Positions 22,817-34,193 of a stretch of DNA of 64,000 bases are shown piece by piece; the first letter of the stretch is position 1; each line of letters begins with the position of its first letter. The notes beneath the pieces were generated by a model. It made no database searches. It saw nothing but the letters and a program-made list of their open reading frames with translations, and was not told the origin of the DNA. Source of the stretch: Scedosporium boydii (taxonomy: Eukaryota > Ascomycota > Sordariomycetes > Microascales > Microascaceae); NCBI GenBank assembly GCA_002221725.1, contig NJFT01000151.1, positions 1 through 64,000 on the forward strand. Reading direction: 5' to 3'. The translations under genes were made by a program, and so were the position numbers.

Positions 22817-24015
22817 TTTTAGTATTGAAAACGCAAGAGAAACTTCCAGGGTAATATATCGGCTCTGGTCGATCAATATTCCACTGACTTTTAGAACTCG
22901 TCGAGGGGAGTCTCTACGAAGCAGAATGCTGCGGGACAGGCCCTGTCATAACCTCGTTCAAAGGTTGCCTCTGTTTATTAAACCATCTCGTTATGGGACA
23001 CTAACGAATGCCTGATCTACGATCAAGTTAGGCATTGAGCACCTCGAAGTATCTATCCTATTAGTGTTGCAGTTAACAATAGTTCCAAGTGGTTGACTGC
23101 GGGTTGTCTTGGTCACCACGATTTTCTACTGCATCGGTTTGAAGAAAGCGATGAGGCGGAAGTGTCACAGAGTTTCACTCATCGACCACCGTCAAGTATT
23201 CTACAGCAGGCAGGTCGAGGTGAACTAAAACTAACAAGCTAACGCCCAGGGGGCATATAATCACACGACGGGCTAGCCCGGTCGTGGGGCCATTGCGTGC
23301 CTCCTCCTGAGGCACGTCGCCGTAGAGGCCGCCGTCGACGGCTGGGTTCGCAAAAGTGGAGCTCGGTTGAGACATAGCAGAAGGGGAAGGTAACAAGGGG
23401 ATAGACCTGTTTTCTTTGAGCCTCGATATCAACTTGTAGCGTAGAATCAATTATAATTCATTTCCTGTCTTCCAGGAAAGTGCGGCCAACTTAAATGGGC
23501 GATATCAGAAGATTTACGGACTGGAGGTCGCTTCGCTAGTCGTACTTGCCTCCCTTCTATCTCGGACCTGAAGAGAGCCGAGGGGACTCCTTCCTAGGTC
23601 GTATCCGTGGATACCAACCCAGTGGGAAAGCGCCGTCGTGTGATCAGATTATCGCGGGAAACGAACAGCGGGAGGCATATTAAAAGAGACTGACCGAAAG
23701 AGCAACTGGCCAATAATTTGAACAGAAGATCTGCTCTGACTGTTATTGCCCTGCTCAGTAACACACCGAGCAGTCCCATTCAACACACCAAACCTCCTTC
23801 CTATATAACGAGTCCCTTGTCAGGCATGTGAGAGCGAAATCAGGATTCTCGGAGATCAGAACCTCATGTCATAGTTTCTTCCCACATCAGAACTTGATTC
23901 CTGAATCAACATTAACGGGAACATAGGGGAAAGTTTCAGCCTGTCCGGGGCTTAAGAACTCCTCGTCGAGTCTTCTCGTGATCCCAGTCACTTCTAGCAC
24001 ACCACTGAAACAGCT
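22817..24015. other. spacer with one doubtful small frame
   Basis: This spacer holds the 3' end of the Fig1-like gene and the promoter of the BTB gene. The only candidate is the minus-strand frame listed separately at 23175-23375. Nothing else was recognised. Confidence 0.45.
23175..23375 (-). CDS. possible small protein, unsupported
   Basis: An uninterrupted frame of 66 aa starts MSQPSSTFANPAVDGG and continues with an acidic, Gly-rich section (GLYGDVPQEEARNG) whose composition looks protein-like. The second half turns hydrophobic. A GTGATT...TTTTAG segment could be a short intron but gives an early stop. No signal peptide, domain or homologue was recognised. Listed only because the first 33 residues look more coding-like than the surrounding frames. 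Confidence 0.25.
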   Translation of the reverse strand: MSQPSSTFANPAVDGGLYGDVPQEEARNGPTTGLARRVIICPLGVSLLVLVHLDLPAVEYLTVVDE

Positions 24016-25159
24016 ATGTCTAACAGTACGTCAACGCGTAAAAGGCGCGTTGTGATGGATCCCGACGGAGACCTTGTCCTGCTCGTCGGCGGCGAAACCC
24101 AGTCTCCGGAACAGGAGGTACTGGTCTGCTCGAGGGCAATGAGGCGCGCATCTCCCGTCTGGAAGAAGATGCTCTACGGGAGCTTCAAAGAGACTAAACC
24201 TGCTCAGGGACCGTGGATCGTATCACTACCTGATGATGAGCCAGAGCCGATACTTGCCATCTTGCGCGCGATCCACGGAGAATTTGGCAAAGTCCCCAGA
24301 AGCCCCAGTATCGAACTGATATTTCAAATTCTCCTCCTTACGAACAAGTACGATACGACGGCCTTGATTCGACCATGGGCTGCAAATTGGATGGCCAAGG
24401 CCTACAAAAAGTATCAATCCTTTGTGCCCACCGCCAGGCGTCGAGATTATACTGATGGTGCTTGGGAAGTGGTCTCAGAGGCAGCAGTAGATGATATGCT
24501 CATGATACTCTACATATCCTGGGAACTGGGAAGGCCCAAGGTTTTCCGAGATGTGGCCATCCAATTAGCAATGGTAGCTTCCGTAACTGACGAGGGGGGG
24601 CTAATCTTTCGTAAGAAAGTCGCATTGGAACCATTTCAGGCTCTCTGGCCACTTGATGCCACAGGTGAGTTGTCCCGAAGCTTAGGCGGTGATCCAATCT
24701 CCTCGCACTCACTGATCTCTCCACCACGACGCAGGTTTGATTTCAGGACTGAGGCTCGCCTTTCTCCGTACCATATTGGAGAGAATCCACTTCATGGGCA
24801 GTCAACTTTCTTCGCAAAAGGGTCTCTGCAGGCATTCTTCCGCCGATGATGTCACAGCCGCCGCATGCAGCCGTCTGGCGCTTGGAAGTCTTTGGAGCCT
24901 AATCATCGCGGAGAGACATACACTCCTACCAGATTCTCCGGAAGAAATCCGCGAGAGCTGCGCGCATCTCGCAAATCAACTTTGGAAGTTGTCTCGCAAA
25001 ATCATCCATCTCTCCAACGACCACAAAAACTCGTGCGACTATACTCGCAAAATCCAGAATGCCGTCTCGGATGTCACAGATGGTTATTGTTATTATCTTT
25101 TCGCTCCTTTCAACGCCTACATGAATAGGCAAAGGATGAAGGCCGGACTCAGGCGGTAA
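24016..25159 (+). CDS. BTB/POZ domain protein
   Basis: Two exons (24016-24664 and 24735-25159) join in phase 1 across a 70-nt intron (GTGAGT...CAG) to give 357 aa. Residues from about 15 to 120 have the fungal BTB/POZ pattern: DPDGDLVLLVGG, VLVCSRAMRRASPVWKKML, FKE, a Pro/Asp turn (SLPDDEPEPILAILRAIHG) and helices to TNKYDTTALIRPW. Fungal BTB proteins of this type are small, often present in many copies, and lack Kelch or zinc-finger partners; they may act as dimerisation or Cullin-3 adaptors, but specific roles are mostly unknown. The C-terminal 200 residues are helical, with a Cys/His-containing segment near the end and no recognised domain. The gene structure is well supported; function is not. 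Confidence 0.85.
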
Positions 25160-25536
25160 TGTGAAAAGTCTGGGATGACGGATCCTAGGACCTGGGACAG
25201 ACTCGATATGGATTACATTGGGTTAACGACGGTGAAGCCGGGTATAAAGGGAGAAAGACGCCAGGCCTCGAAGGCAAATTGGCAAGGGCGGGCTCGAAAT
25301 TAATAAAGAATAACATCAGTGCTTCACAAGGGGCGCCAGGGATAAATTTAGACTCGAGATATGAAATAAAAACGATCAATTTCCCATTGACTTTGTCTTA
25401 ATTGCAACTTGCCAATCTGAAAGACTCCCGTTCACCGTCCATACTACCAATCCCAACGTCACTTCATGCTATGTGAAGTCCTGATGTCATATTGCCTGGA
25501 AATCCTCCGAAAATATCCAGTGAGAAGTCGAAACCT
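25160..25536. other. short spacer between convergent genes
   Basis: This spacer separates the 3' ends of the BTB gene and the small nuclear-type gene. No features were recognised. Confidence 0.5.
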
Positions 25537-26238
25537 CTAAGCAGAATAAGCGTCGTCGTCATCCTCCTCGAAAACTAAGGCAGAAAAGTCATTAGCGGCT
25601 GTCCAAGGGCAGATCGTTCCAGCAGGACGAGGAACAGAGATTTACCAGAAAAGACCTTGAAGTTAGACACACCTTCTTTCTTGATAATTCGGACTGGCGT
25701 GACGCGCTTAGCAGAAGGACTAATGTCGTCTTCCTGTTTAACCTTGCGCTTGCGACCCGAAGGGGTCGAAGTGGCTGAGTCTGTTTTCTTGGGGCTGGGG
25801 GCCCCTCGCATCTTGCCGCCAGTGATGTCACTCATTTTATAGTCGAAGCGCTTAAGGAGGCGTTCAACTCGCTTGGCCCTACGATCGAGCCGAGATGTTA
25901 GCATATATGGCGGGCAAACGCGAAGAAGAGCGTAAAGGGGAAAGTAAACAAAAGCAATTTTGACAGCGGGAGGAGCAAGAGAGGGAGGCGGAAGGGAATG
26001 GACAAATATTTCCGTGAAGATAGACTTACGCGGCGCCACCGCTGGCAATGTCCAGCTTCTCAGAGAGCTGGTTCCAATCAGGTTTGACGCCGTTGCCAGA
26101 CTTGCCGCATGAAACGAGGAGTTCGACGAGAAGGCGGGCGTCAGCCTGAGAAATGACGGGCGCGTCTGCGCCAGCCGCAGCAGCCTTACCCTTGCTGCCC
26201 TGCTTGGACTTGACAGTGCCGTTATCTTGAGAATCCAT
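25537..26238 (-). CDS. small basic nuclear-type protein with Myb-like N-terminus
   Basis: Three exons (26030-26238, 25646-25878, 25537-25574) join in phases 2 and 1 to give 159 aa. The first intron is 151 nt. Residues 34-82 (ARLLVELLVSCG...PDWNQLSEKLDI..GAAAKRVERLLKRF) match the short helical segment shared by many small fungal proteins that resembles a degenerate Myb/SANT helix bundle. It is followed by a basic tail with a clear nuclear localisation signal (GRKRKVKQ, 111-118), an SPSAKR segment and an acidic end (EEDDDDAYSA). A chromatin- or DNA-associated role is inferred from charge pattern and the helix motif. The open frame hides the third exon, and without it the acidic tail is lost. 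Confidence 0.75.
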
Positions 26239-29126
26239 GTTTATGTTTTGTCGGTCAAACGATAGAGCGAGGAGATGGTGTTTCAAACAGGGAATGTCGT
26301 GTCGGTGGGTTGGTGGATTGTGTCGAGAAGTTTGATGGAGGAAGAGATTGATTGATGGATTCCGACTGAGGACGGAAAATAAAGAGAGAGGAGGGTAGGA
26401 GGCAACCACCAGAAGAAGAAGGCCCAAGGCTGTGGAAGATCCTGGCTTGTTCCTTTGCGTAGGGGACACAAGATTCAGTCGAGTTTAATTCATTTTAAAG
26501 GGAAAAGACCAAGAAACTACCACACACTCTCTTCACAAATTGTCTTTGAAGTGGAATAACAACAGCCTGTCATTGAGAGGTTGGGAAGAAGATCTCATTC
26601 ACTCCCTACCCTATTACGACCGGGTTTAACAATTCTTGTTATTTCTTAGGGATGAGATTAAAGAAGCTTTTAGTCTATGTGCATCTTCCAGAGCTGAGAT
26701 TTATTGTATATGTAGTTCATCAGACTAAGAGAAATCTAGCACACATGTGGAGGGCAGCTAGCTCAAGGGAGGCAGGTAGGTCTTTCTTCATGTCAAGCAT
26801 TAAATCAAATCCATTTTATCTTTCAGGGTGGTTCTTTGTCACGACCAATTTCGGATTTAAGACTTCCTGGACAAGGGCTTCAAACAGTGGCTGGGCCCAG
26901 CTGAGGAGTTCCGTCCCACATTGTCGTCCCAACAGGCGCCTTGAGAAACCAGGTTTTCTGACGATCTAGTGTGTATTCGGTTGAGCCTGCCCAAGATTTT
27001 GTACTATCATTTTGCATTTACACTGCCCTCAGTTTATTGATGATGGGATGGACAACTCTAGAACGAGTATCTATCTACCTTCACGAGCAGTGCCTTCGTT
27101 AATAAGGTTGATTTAGTCTAATTGTTTCTTTATTAAATCGCTCTGGATCTACCGAAATAGCACGTCTAGAGTCTTTAAGTCTCTCGGGCGGCTTTCCATT
27201 CATGGCCCGTTGATATATTAAATATACTTGTAGAAACTCGAGGCTATTAATCAAATGCCCCGGAATATGGCATAAGGGAACAAACATCTCAGACTTCTGG
27301 CGATATAGTGCAACCCTAACCTTAAGGCAATGTGGCTTCCTCGCGTCTGAAGAAGAAACACTGAGATGGACAAGTTTTGGGAAGGGCAACAGGCATACGC
27401 GAGCCGCAGATTTTCCTCCGAGAACGAACAGGCCGTTAGTATTAGAATATGTGCCCCGCAACCTTGGTAGTGGCAGTATTTGATAGCGAGCAGTCCGGCC
27501 ATGGATGGGGTCTCCGTTGAATCCATCGTGGCTTATAAGGAGAGCAGGGGCGCACAAATCTGCGCGCCGCATACGTAGGCAATCGCTTCAATGGCTGGGG
27601 TCAGCATGGGTCCCTACCCGCCGGACTCCTCTGGCGAAGGGGGAGAGGAAACCCATACATAGATTTAGGCAAAGGTTTCGACTACGGGCGATGCTTAGAA
27701 AGAAAGCGTCGTCTTCAATTTCGGGTTTGACGGCGCTGGTGTCAAGATGTCGAGACCAACTCGGAAACAGACATGCATCTTGCTTTCTAGTCCCTCCTTT
27801 TATCTTCCGGCAGCTGGCGTCTCGTTTCGAGAAGGAGTCGTAGTAATCGATTGTCGTAAAACATTTTGGAGAGTAATCAATCGGTCGGAACACCAGGACG
27901 TCGTCTCGGAAAAAAAGGACGCATCAAAACGTTGAGAGGTTCATTATTGAATCTCCGCGAGTAGCGACGGAGTGAGGCGAATTCTACGAAGTAGAAAATG
28001 CCGAATAGTAACGGGCCTTCGCGGGGTGCAGACCGGCTCCCGCATGCCAAGACGGGAAGGGTGAATCAATGGATGCAAAGTTTGGATTTTCTTCTTTGTT
28101 CCAACTCTTCTCTTGTACTCTAATCTTTACTCCTCCTTTTTCGTACATCGCTCGCGGATCGAGATAAGGGGAAAACAAAGTTCGAGCCGGCGCAAAATCC
28201 ACCCCAATCTTGACGCAACGAACCCTCCACAGTCCAGGGACGGAAGCCGGGCCACCAGCCTAGTACAATACACAGGAACGGCAATTGGTCCCCGAATTGG
28301 CAAGTACTCACGCAGACTATGACGACGCAGGAATGGGAGGAGACGCTACCAGCCAGTAAATCTCCACAACCTGCAAAGAATAGAGTTCATGGCTCAGCAC
28401 TGCCCTGTGGAGCAGCGCAGGGGTAAGCCGGCAAGTTCCATGGGCCAGGCCAGGCAACTCCGAACCTACTCCTTGAACCAGCTGAACCCCGAGGAAAAAA
28501 GAAAAGCTGGGCTCGACTCTCTCGGGAAAGGAAGAATGGGATTGGAGAAAGCCGGAGGAATTGGGGGCCGGAGAAGAGGAATCAAACTCGACGCCTCGAC
28601 ATCTCGACACCCCCGCCTTTTCGAATCCCTTTTCGAATCCCGTTTCGAAGAGAGGGAGAGGGATTAACCCGCGCCGGTCAAAGAGTCCCGAAGTGATTCG
28701 GAGAGAGGAAGACAACAAGGAAGAACACAAAAGAAGACGGGCCAATCGAGTTATAAAACAGTCCCCGGTCGAGCCATCCTCGACCTTCCCTCCGAGATAC
28801 ATCGGCGAAGCCATTACCCGCCTCGTTTCTCGTTTCTCGGGTTCGATTGCGATTCGCGACACACCCGAGAACCTGTAGGCATTTGCCTTTTCTTCTTCCC
28901 CTTTTCTTAGCTTCAATTGCAACTGCGCTTCGAAAATATATAATCCATTGTCTCCCTCGCTGGGCGAAGTCAATTGAAGCCCGCTTTCCCCTTCTCTTTC
29001 TCTCCCAGTCTGTCATCTGGTTTGCATACAGCCCATCAACCGCTTTCCCTCGACATTAAACCTAGCGACTCCCTTTCTTCAATCGCGAATCGACGATAAC
29101 CATACATCGCCAGCCTCAACCCGAAA
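26239..29126. other. gene-free 2.9-kb region
   Basis: No gene could be supported. The region from 26.24 to about 26.5 kb is the promoter of the small basic protein; 28.6-29.1 kb is the C/T-rich promoter and leader of the four-pass protein at 29127. Frames in between (27099-27572 minus, 28317-28973 minus and others) show no motif and no consistent splicing. Close direct repeats of TTTCGAA(T/G) type occur at 28618-28650. Confidence 0.45.
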
Positions 29127-30089
29127 ATGCCTCGTCCATGCCTCCATCGGTGCCTCCGGCCAAACGACCCCGAGCGCAACAATCCGCTTCGCCTAACCCG
29201 CCGCCTCGAACTCTCGAGGCGCGTCCAGCTCCTGCTGCTCCTCGCGAACCTCGCCGTGGCTGTCCCCGTCGCTTTTTACCTCCGTGCGACAAGGGCAGGG
29301 CCCTCGGGATGCATGCCAGGGGTTTTCTTCTGCGTGCGTCGAATACGTATCTCTTGTCGCGTTGGGCAGCGTTGGTGCTAATGATATATCTAGGCTGCGG
29401 CGGCGCTGGTCGTGACGACATTGGTGGCGCACCTGGGGAAATTGCGTGGAGGATACAGGTCTACTCGGTTCCTGAAGAAGGCCATCGCTGTAGATATTGT
29501 CTGTCTACTTATGCAGGCCTTTGCGCTTGCGGACCTTGGGCGAGGACGCTCCTTCCATCACGGCCAAAAAGGTATTATTACCTTGGGTCCATCAGAATAG
29601 CGAAGCGAGGTCGGAGTTTCTAACCTTTGTCCAGCAGGATATCACCACGGGCCGTCGGCCAGTTCCGCCCACAAAGGGCCCAACGATGATGAGAAGGAGC
29701 GTGCATCGTGCACCCTCCCCAAAATCTCATTGATCCTCACTGTCCTTGTAATGTAAGAAATTGGATCCTCCTACTCTCCGTCCTCCAAGACCTGGTCTTG
29801 CTAAGAAATCCCGGACAGCATCTCCTACATCCACACCGTCGCCCGTTCCGCACGTCTCCTCGCTTCGCTCCGCCGCCAGCCCGCCCAATTTACCGGCACC
29901 GGTTACCGAGTTCTGCCCACCGACGACGTCAAAGTTCCCATCGCCCTGCCCCTAACAAGGGTGTCTACGCCCACCCCCGATGGAAATGGCGACAGCGCAT
30001 CAGTCGCGTCGTCCACAACCTTGGAAAAGGTCCTCACTCCAACCTCAACAGACAGCGGAGTAGTAACGGACGAACAAGAGAAGTCTTAA
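29127..30089 (+). CDS. four-pass membrane protein, unknown function
   Basis: Four exons (29127-29333, 29394-29571, 29635-29752, 29819-30089) join in phases 0, 1 and 2 to give 257 aa. Donors are GTGCGT, GTATTA and GTAAGA; the first acceptor follows a good CTAAT branch site. Hydrophobic segments fall at RVQLLLLLANLAVAVPVAFYL, FFCAAALVVTTLVAHL, AIAVDIVCLLMQAFALADL and KISLILTVLVIISYIHTVA, giving four TM helices with a short loop (GYHHGPSASSAHKGPNDDEKERASC) between TM3 and TM4. The C-terminal tail of about 75 residues is polar and Thr/Ser-rich. The arrangement resembles the MARVEL-like four-pass proteins of fungi, but I cannot assign a family. The third exon has a tandem CAGCAG acceptor, so products with or without one residue are possible. 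Confidence 0.7.
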
Positions 30090-32036
30090 GCTGAGTCTGT
30101 CGTTGGAAATTAAACAGAAGACAGCACTGGGGACGTAGTCTGAGCAGAAGTTCCTTGAATCATTGATTGATTCCGGTAGCGATTCGACTTTGCAGGCTTC
30201 AATATATGGAAACTTCGGCCGTGAAATACTCTTCCGTCATAGTGACCCGGGAAATCGTGACGATAAAATGAGCTGTGACAGTCCACCGAATCGACAATAA
30301 AGAGCTCCAGCCGAGCTCCTTTTCCAATCCAATCACCAGTAGAGTACGACCCTGAGAATCATGACATGTGCTGTCCTCACCCAACATTCCACCTCAAAGG
30401 AATGAATCGACGAAACGGAAGGGAACACCTTGGAGCTCCCGGCAAAATACATCTCTAGACGTAAATTCACACCTTTTCGTCCCATGCTCGTCTTAGAACC
30501 CCGCAATTTTAATGGTAATATCTCACCGGTAGGGGCCATATGCCGAACGAGGCCCGGCTAAACTTGGCGGGGTCGATCGTAGAGGGGAGAGTGTTAATAT
30601 GCATATCGCGTGCTGTCACCCGATATTTGTTGGGGTTACAGAACCTGGGTCTGTCAAGTGGAAGTCAGGGCGTGGAGGCGAGTCTTGAGTGCTGTCCGCT
30701 AGAAAGTTAGACCGTTGATGTCATTGAGAGGGAACATGTTTCATTGGAATAAAGAAGGGTTGACATGGAAGCCGCTGCTGAATGAAACACGGCGGGAAGC
30801 TGGAGAGCCAATGTCACAACCAGCGGGTTTTGACATCAAATGGGGAATTGGACAAGGCAGATGCCGATCTTAGGAGGCATCCCCATTGAGACATTGAGAC
30901 ACTCGCCCACCGCGGCCCGTCGAGGTCGAAGAATCGAATGTCTGTCGACCGAAGTAGTAGAGTTTACATTACGCCATCCGGGGCTCGATGCACCCGGTCG
31001 TAAATGGAATCCCTGGCCAGGAACATTCGAGGGCCTTTCGTAACCAATAAGACATCATCAGTCTGGATCACGGAGCTGTCCTTCGTCTGCATCGCTCGAT
31101 ATTATCAAGAAAGGAAGATGAAGGGACAGCCCAAGCGACTACCGGAGGCCGAGAAGCTTGTTTTGCCATTTGTTCCGTGACACACGGCTTGAAATTAGCA
31201 GCCCGGCCAATGAATGGCTGAGCAAAACGGCGTGGCAGAATGTCGAGGGATGTTCCGCGAGTGCGGGGGCCGGAGGGACAGGAGACATTGGTGGAAGGTG
31301 ACTTGATTGCCTTCCCATTTTCAACGACCGATTAGGCTTGTCTTCATGCAATTGTTATGATAAGAGAGCAAAAATTTATGGAAAATGTGAAGGTGGACGG
31401 AGATGGGAGGACCGATGTGATTACCGGACGATCATAGGCTCCTGGTGTTGCGAGTTGAGAGCGTACCGAATGAGTTCTTTTGATCTTCTAAAATGAGTAT
31501 GTTTTCCATCTTGCGCTCGGGAGGGGTAGCTGAAATGTCACGAAGAGGTCAATAGTAGGCACCAATATGAGTGGAGATTTCCGTTCTGTTGACTGCCTAA
31601 ATGTTCCACTTAAACGATAGGTCGTTCCCCTCATCGATGTTGATGTCCTCTTAATCCGGGGCCAAAAAGAGTGCTTGATGTCAATGGTGTCAATGGTGCA
31701 GCTCGTACCTGCATCAGCATGGCCTGTGCAGAAGCTGGAGCGGAAGGCCAACGCTCATCCTCAGCCATACAAGCAATATATCGGTTAGAGAGCATGCGTC
31801 TTAACACGAAATGAACGGAAAAAGACCCCGGCTCGTTCTCGATCGACATTGGAGCTTCAGACTCAGCGGGGTTCTAGCAGCGCTCCCAATCTATAAATCA
31901 GAGCTGTGATTCCGGGTTTTCATCCAGGAAACCCCCATCTCTTTCACGGTCCCGAGCAACAGTCGCTTCCGTGTTGGCAGATCATCCCCGTTACCGAACC
32001 TTGTGCAAAGAAAACATCCGCCCAGAGTCGATCAAG
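30090..32036. other. gene-free 1.9-kb region
   Basis: No coding region was recognised. The final 150 bases contain the TATA box and leader of the Pro/Glu-rich gene. Minus-strand frames at 31488-31849 look like shadows without support. Confidence 0.45.
31892..31898 (+). promoter_or_regulatory. TATA box of the Pro/Glu-rich secreted protein gene
   Basis: TATAAAT lies 145 nt upstream of the start at 32037 and fits a core promoter. Motif and position only. Confidence 0.45.
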
Positions 32037-32935
32037 ATGTCGCTTAACAAACTTCTTCTCATTTCTTTGTATCTATCGGGCCTCGCGCTGGCTCATCCGG
32101 CCAACCACTACCGCCGCCAGGATGACGACGCCCCTGCGGTCCCCGAGGAGCCCGCCGCTCCCGAAGCCCCCGAGGTTGGTCCTCCGGAGTCGGGAGAGGT
32201 GAAGCCTGACCTTCCCGTTGTCGTGGCTCCAGCGCCAGGTGAGGGTGAGGGTGAGGGTGAGGGTGAGGACGAGGGTGAGCCCGAGGAGCCCGCCGAGGGC
32301 GAGGAACCGGCCCCAGAAGAGCCTGCCGAGGGCGAGGAGCCTGCTCCGGAAGAGCCTGCCGAAGGAGAGGAACCAGCTCCCGAAGAGCCCGGTATGTAAC
32401 AAAAACACGGCCAGAAAGAATACCCGCGCTGACATGATAAACAGCCCCCGTCGGGCCCCCGACCACCCCGGGCATCCCCAACATCCCCATCCCAGGCGGC
32501 GCCGTGCCCGGCTTCCCGGGAGGAGGTTTCGGCGGCTTCTTCGGGCCCACTCCCTATATCTGCTACCCACTCATCACTGGGTTCCCCGGATTCGGCGGCG
32601 GCTTTCCCGGTGGCGCCACGCCCGGCGCGCCTACCCGTCCCACCCCCACACAGCCCGACGTGCCAGCGGCTCCTCCTAGCGTTCCCCAGATACCCCCGCC
32701 ATTCCCACCCGCCGAGGGTGAAGAGCCGGCTGAGCCTGTCGAAGGCGAGGAACCTGTCGAGGGCGAAGAGCCTGCCGAAGGTGAGGAGCCTGTCGAGGGC
32801 GAGGCACCTGCTGAAGGCGAGGCACCTGCTGAGGGTGAAGCACCGGCCGAGGGTGAGCCGCCTGCTGAGGGTGAGGCACCTGCCGAACCTGAAGAGCCCG
32901 CTGAGCCCGAGGAACCGGGCAAGGAGGAACCTTAA
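32037..32935 (+). CDS. secreted Pro/Glu-rich repeat protein
   Basis: Two exons (32037-32391 and 32445-32935) join in phase 1 across a 53-nt intron (GTATGT...CAG) to give 281 aa. Residues 1-19 are a signal peptide (LLLISLYLSGLALA-HP), followed by a YRRQ processing-type site. The rest is low complexity. The first half holds GEGEGEGEDEG and three near-identical units of EEPAEGEEPAP. A Gly/Pro/Phe-rich centre (GFPGGGFGGFFGP, FPGFGGGFPGG) contains the only mature cysteine (YICYPL). A second acidic array has about ten units of the type EPVEGEEP or APAEGE. Such proteins are extracellular or cell-wall associated and intrinsically disordered; no domain is present. The repeats make copy number likely to vary between strains. 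The gene model is good, but function is unknown. Confidence 0.75.
32250..32390 (+). repeat. in-frame tandem repeat coding for acidic Pro/Glu units (first array)
   Basis: The array begins with GAGGGT hexamers (Gly-Glu) and continues with three units of about 33 nt coding for EEPAEGEEPAP. Units are nearly identical at protein level with synonymous changes, so the array is not a very recent exact expansion. Confidence 0.7.
32710..32930 (+). repeat. in-frame tandem repeat coding for acidic Pro/Glu units (second array)
   Basis: About ten degenerate units of 15-24 nt code for (E/A)P(V/A)EGE-type peptides. The units drift from EEP to EAP in order along the array, suggesting local duplication within it. 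Confidence 0.7.
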
Positions 32936-33703
32936 ATAGCTGGAGAGTAGGAAGTCATGCAATTGGATTGGCCCTCCTCCAGTCCCGGAGCTAGGATCGG
33001 GAGATCTCAGTGGAGGCTTGCAGTCAATCGGAGACGTAACTTAATTTTCTTTCTCTATACCCCAGTTGACGGACGGTGGGTCTTGAGAAATTCTGTACAT
33101 ATTGCGCCTGAAATGAAATATTACTGTTGAAATGATGCACCCTTGAATCGCACATCTGTCGCGACGTGGATATCCGTGCCGCGGTCCAGTCAACTGATCC
33201 CTCCGTGGAAGAGAGGGTCGCAATCCAGGGTCAAGAGCAATTCCATTTTCATAAACCTTGAGACGCGGGAGTCCCGAGGCTTGCAATTATCCAATCAGCC
33301 AGAAGGTCTTGATAGCGATGGCATTCGTCATTTTCCGCGAGACACCAAATGCGCTCGTGGAGTCTCCCATTGTACTGTCACGGGCAGTGTTGCGTCTAGA
33401 AAAGTGGCTCGAGAAATAGGACGAATCATCATGGCTGCATATCGGGCAGTCTCGAATCAGAGTTTGCAGAGGTAATTGGAAATTACGAAGTAAATGTAAC
33501 AAATTTCATGGATCAACGCAATGACTCGATTCATCGAGCCCAATTGAAGTTGTCGTCCTGTCACAGAACGAAAAGCGCAGCGTCAAGGTCGAGGTGAAGA
33601 ATGACCCACGACCTGTTCCCACCACGTGAGTAGCGGTCAGCAGCCCTAAAAACCCTAGAAAAGTCCTCCGACGGACACTGAAAAGCAACCAGCAACATAG
33701 GAG
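32936..33703. other. spacer before tRNA-Gly
   Basis: Contains the 3' end of the Pro/Glu-rich gene and the 5' flank of the tRNA. No other gene was recognised. Confidence 0.5.
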
Positions 33704-33790
33704 GCACTAGTGGTTTAGTGGTAAAATTGGTCGTTGCCACCACCCTTCCGCAGCTTCGACTAGCCCCCGGTTCGATTCCGGGCTAGTGCA
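33704..33790 (+). tRNA. tRNA-Gly (anticodon GCC) with intron
   Basis: A full cloverleaf can be drawn. The acceptor stem is GCACTAG with CTAGTGC; the D arm is GTTT-AGTGGTA-AAAT; the anticodon stem is GGTCG/CGACT with loop TTGCCA and anticodon GCC; the T arm is CCCGG-TTCGATT-CCGGG; the discriminator is A. A 16-nt intron sits one base 3' of the anticodon, the standard place for nuclear tRNA introns. A TTTTT Pol III terminator follows at 33802-33806. Confidence 0.93.
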
Positions 33791-34193
33791 TCAAAAATTT
33801 CTTTTTATCTTCTTTTGCCCATTTCCTCTTATTCTTGTTTGTTTTCTTTTACTTCTTCCTTTTTTCTTTTTTTTTGTTTTGCTTAATTTCGTCATCCTCT
33901 CTTCCAGTAGAGGACTGGCAATTATTCATCCCGGCACCTTCGAACGGTTCGTTCTATTGTGCTTTTCGGCCGTGATGGATGGAGCAAGAGGAAGAAGAAG
34001 ACGTCAATGCCACTCACTCACTACCTCCTGGTAATAACTATTGCTACTACGGTCAATCTATCTTACACATTCATATGTGTCTTTTTTCTTAATCGAATGC
34101 TTGTACGAAACCCCAGCTCGTCATGAGAAGAAAATAATATCCAACCCGATTGCATCACTTTCTTGGGACAATCGATTCCAAAAGACATCCCTT
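33791..34193. other. spacer between tRNA-Gly and the esterase gene
   Basis: T-rich at 33797-33890, including the Pol III terminator. The rest is the 3' flank of the esterase gene. Nothing else was recognised. Confidence 0.5.

Noticed and set aside
32059..32962. Long minus-strand frames (up to 284 codons) opposite the Pro/Glu-rich gene
   Set aside because: Antisense of repetitive GC-rich codons; Ser/Gly/Ala-rich shadow without start or signal sequence.
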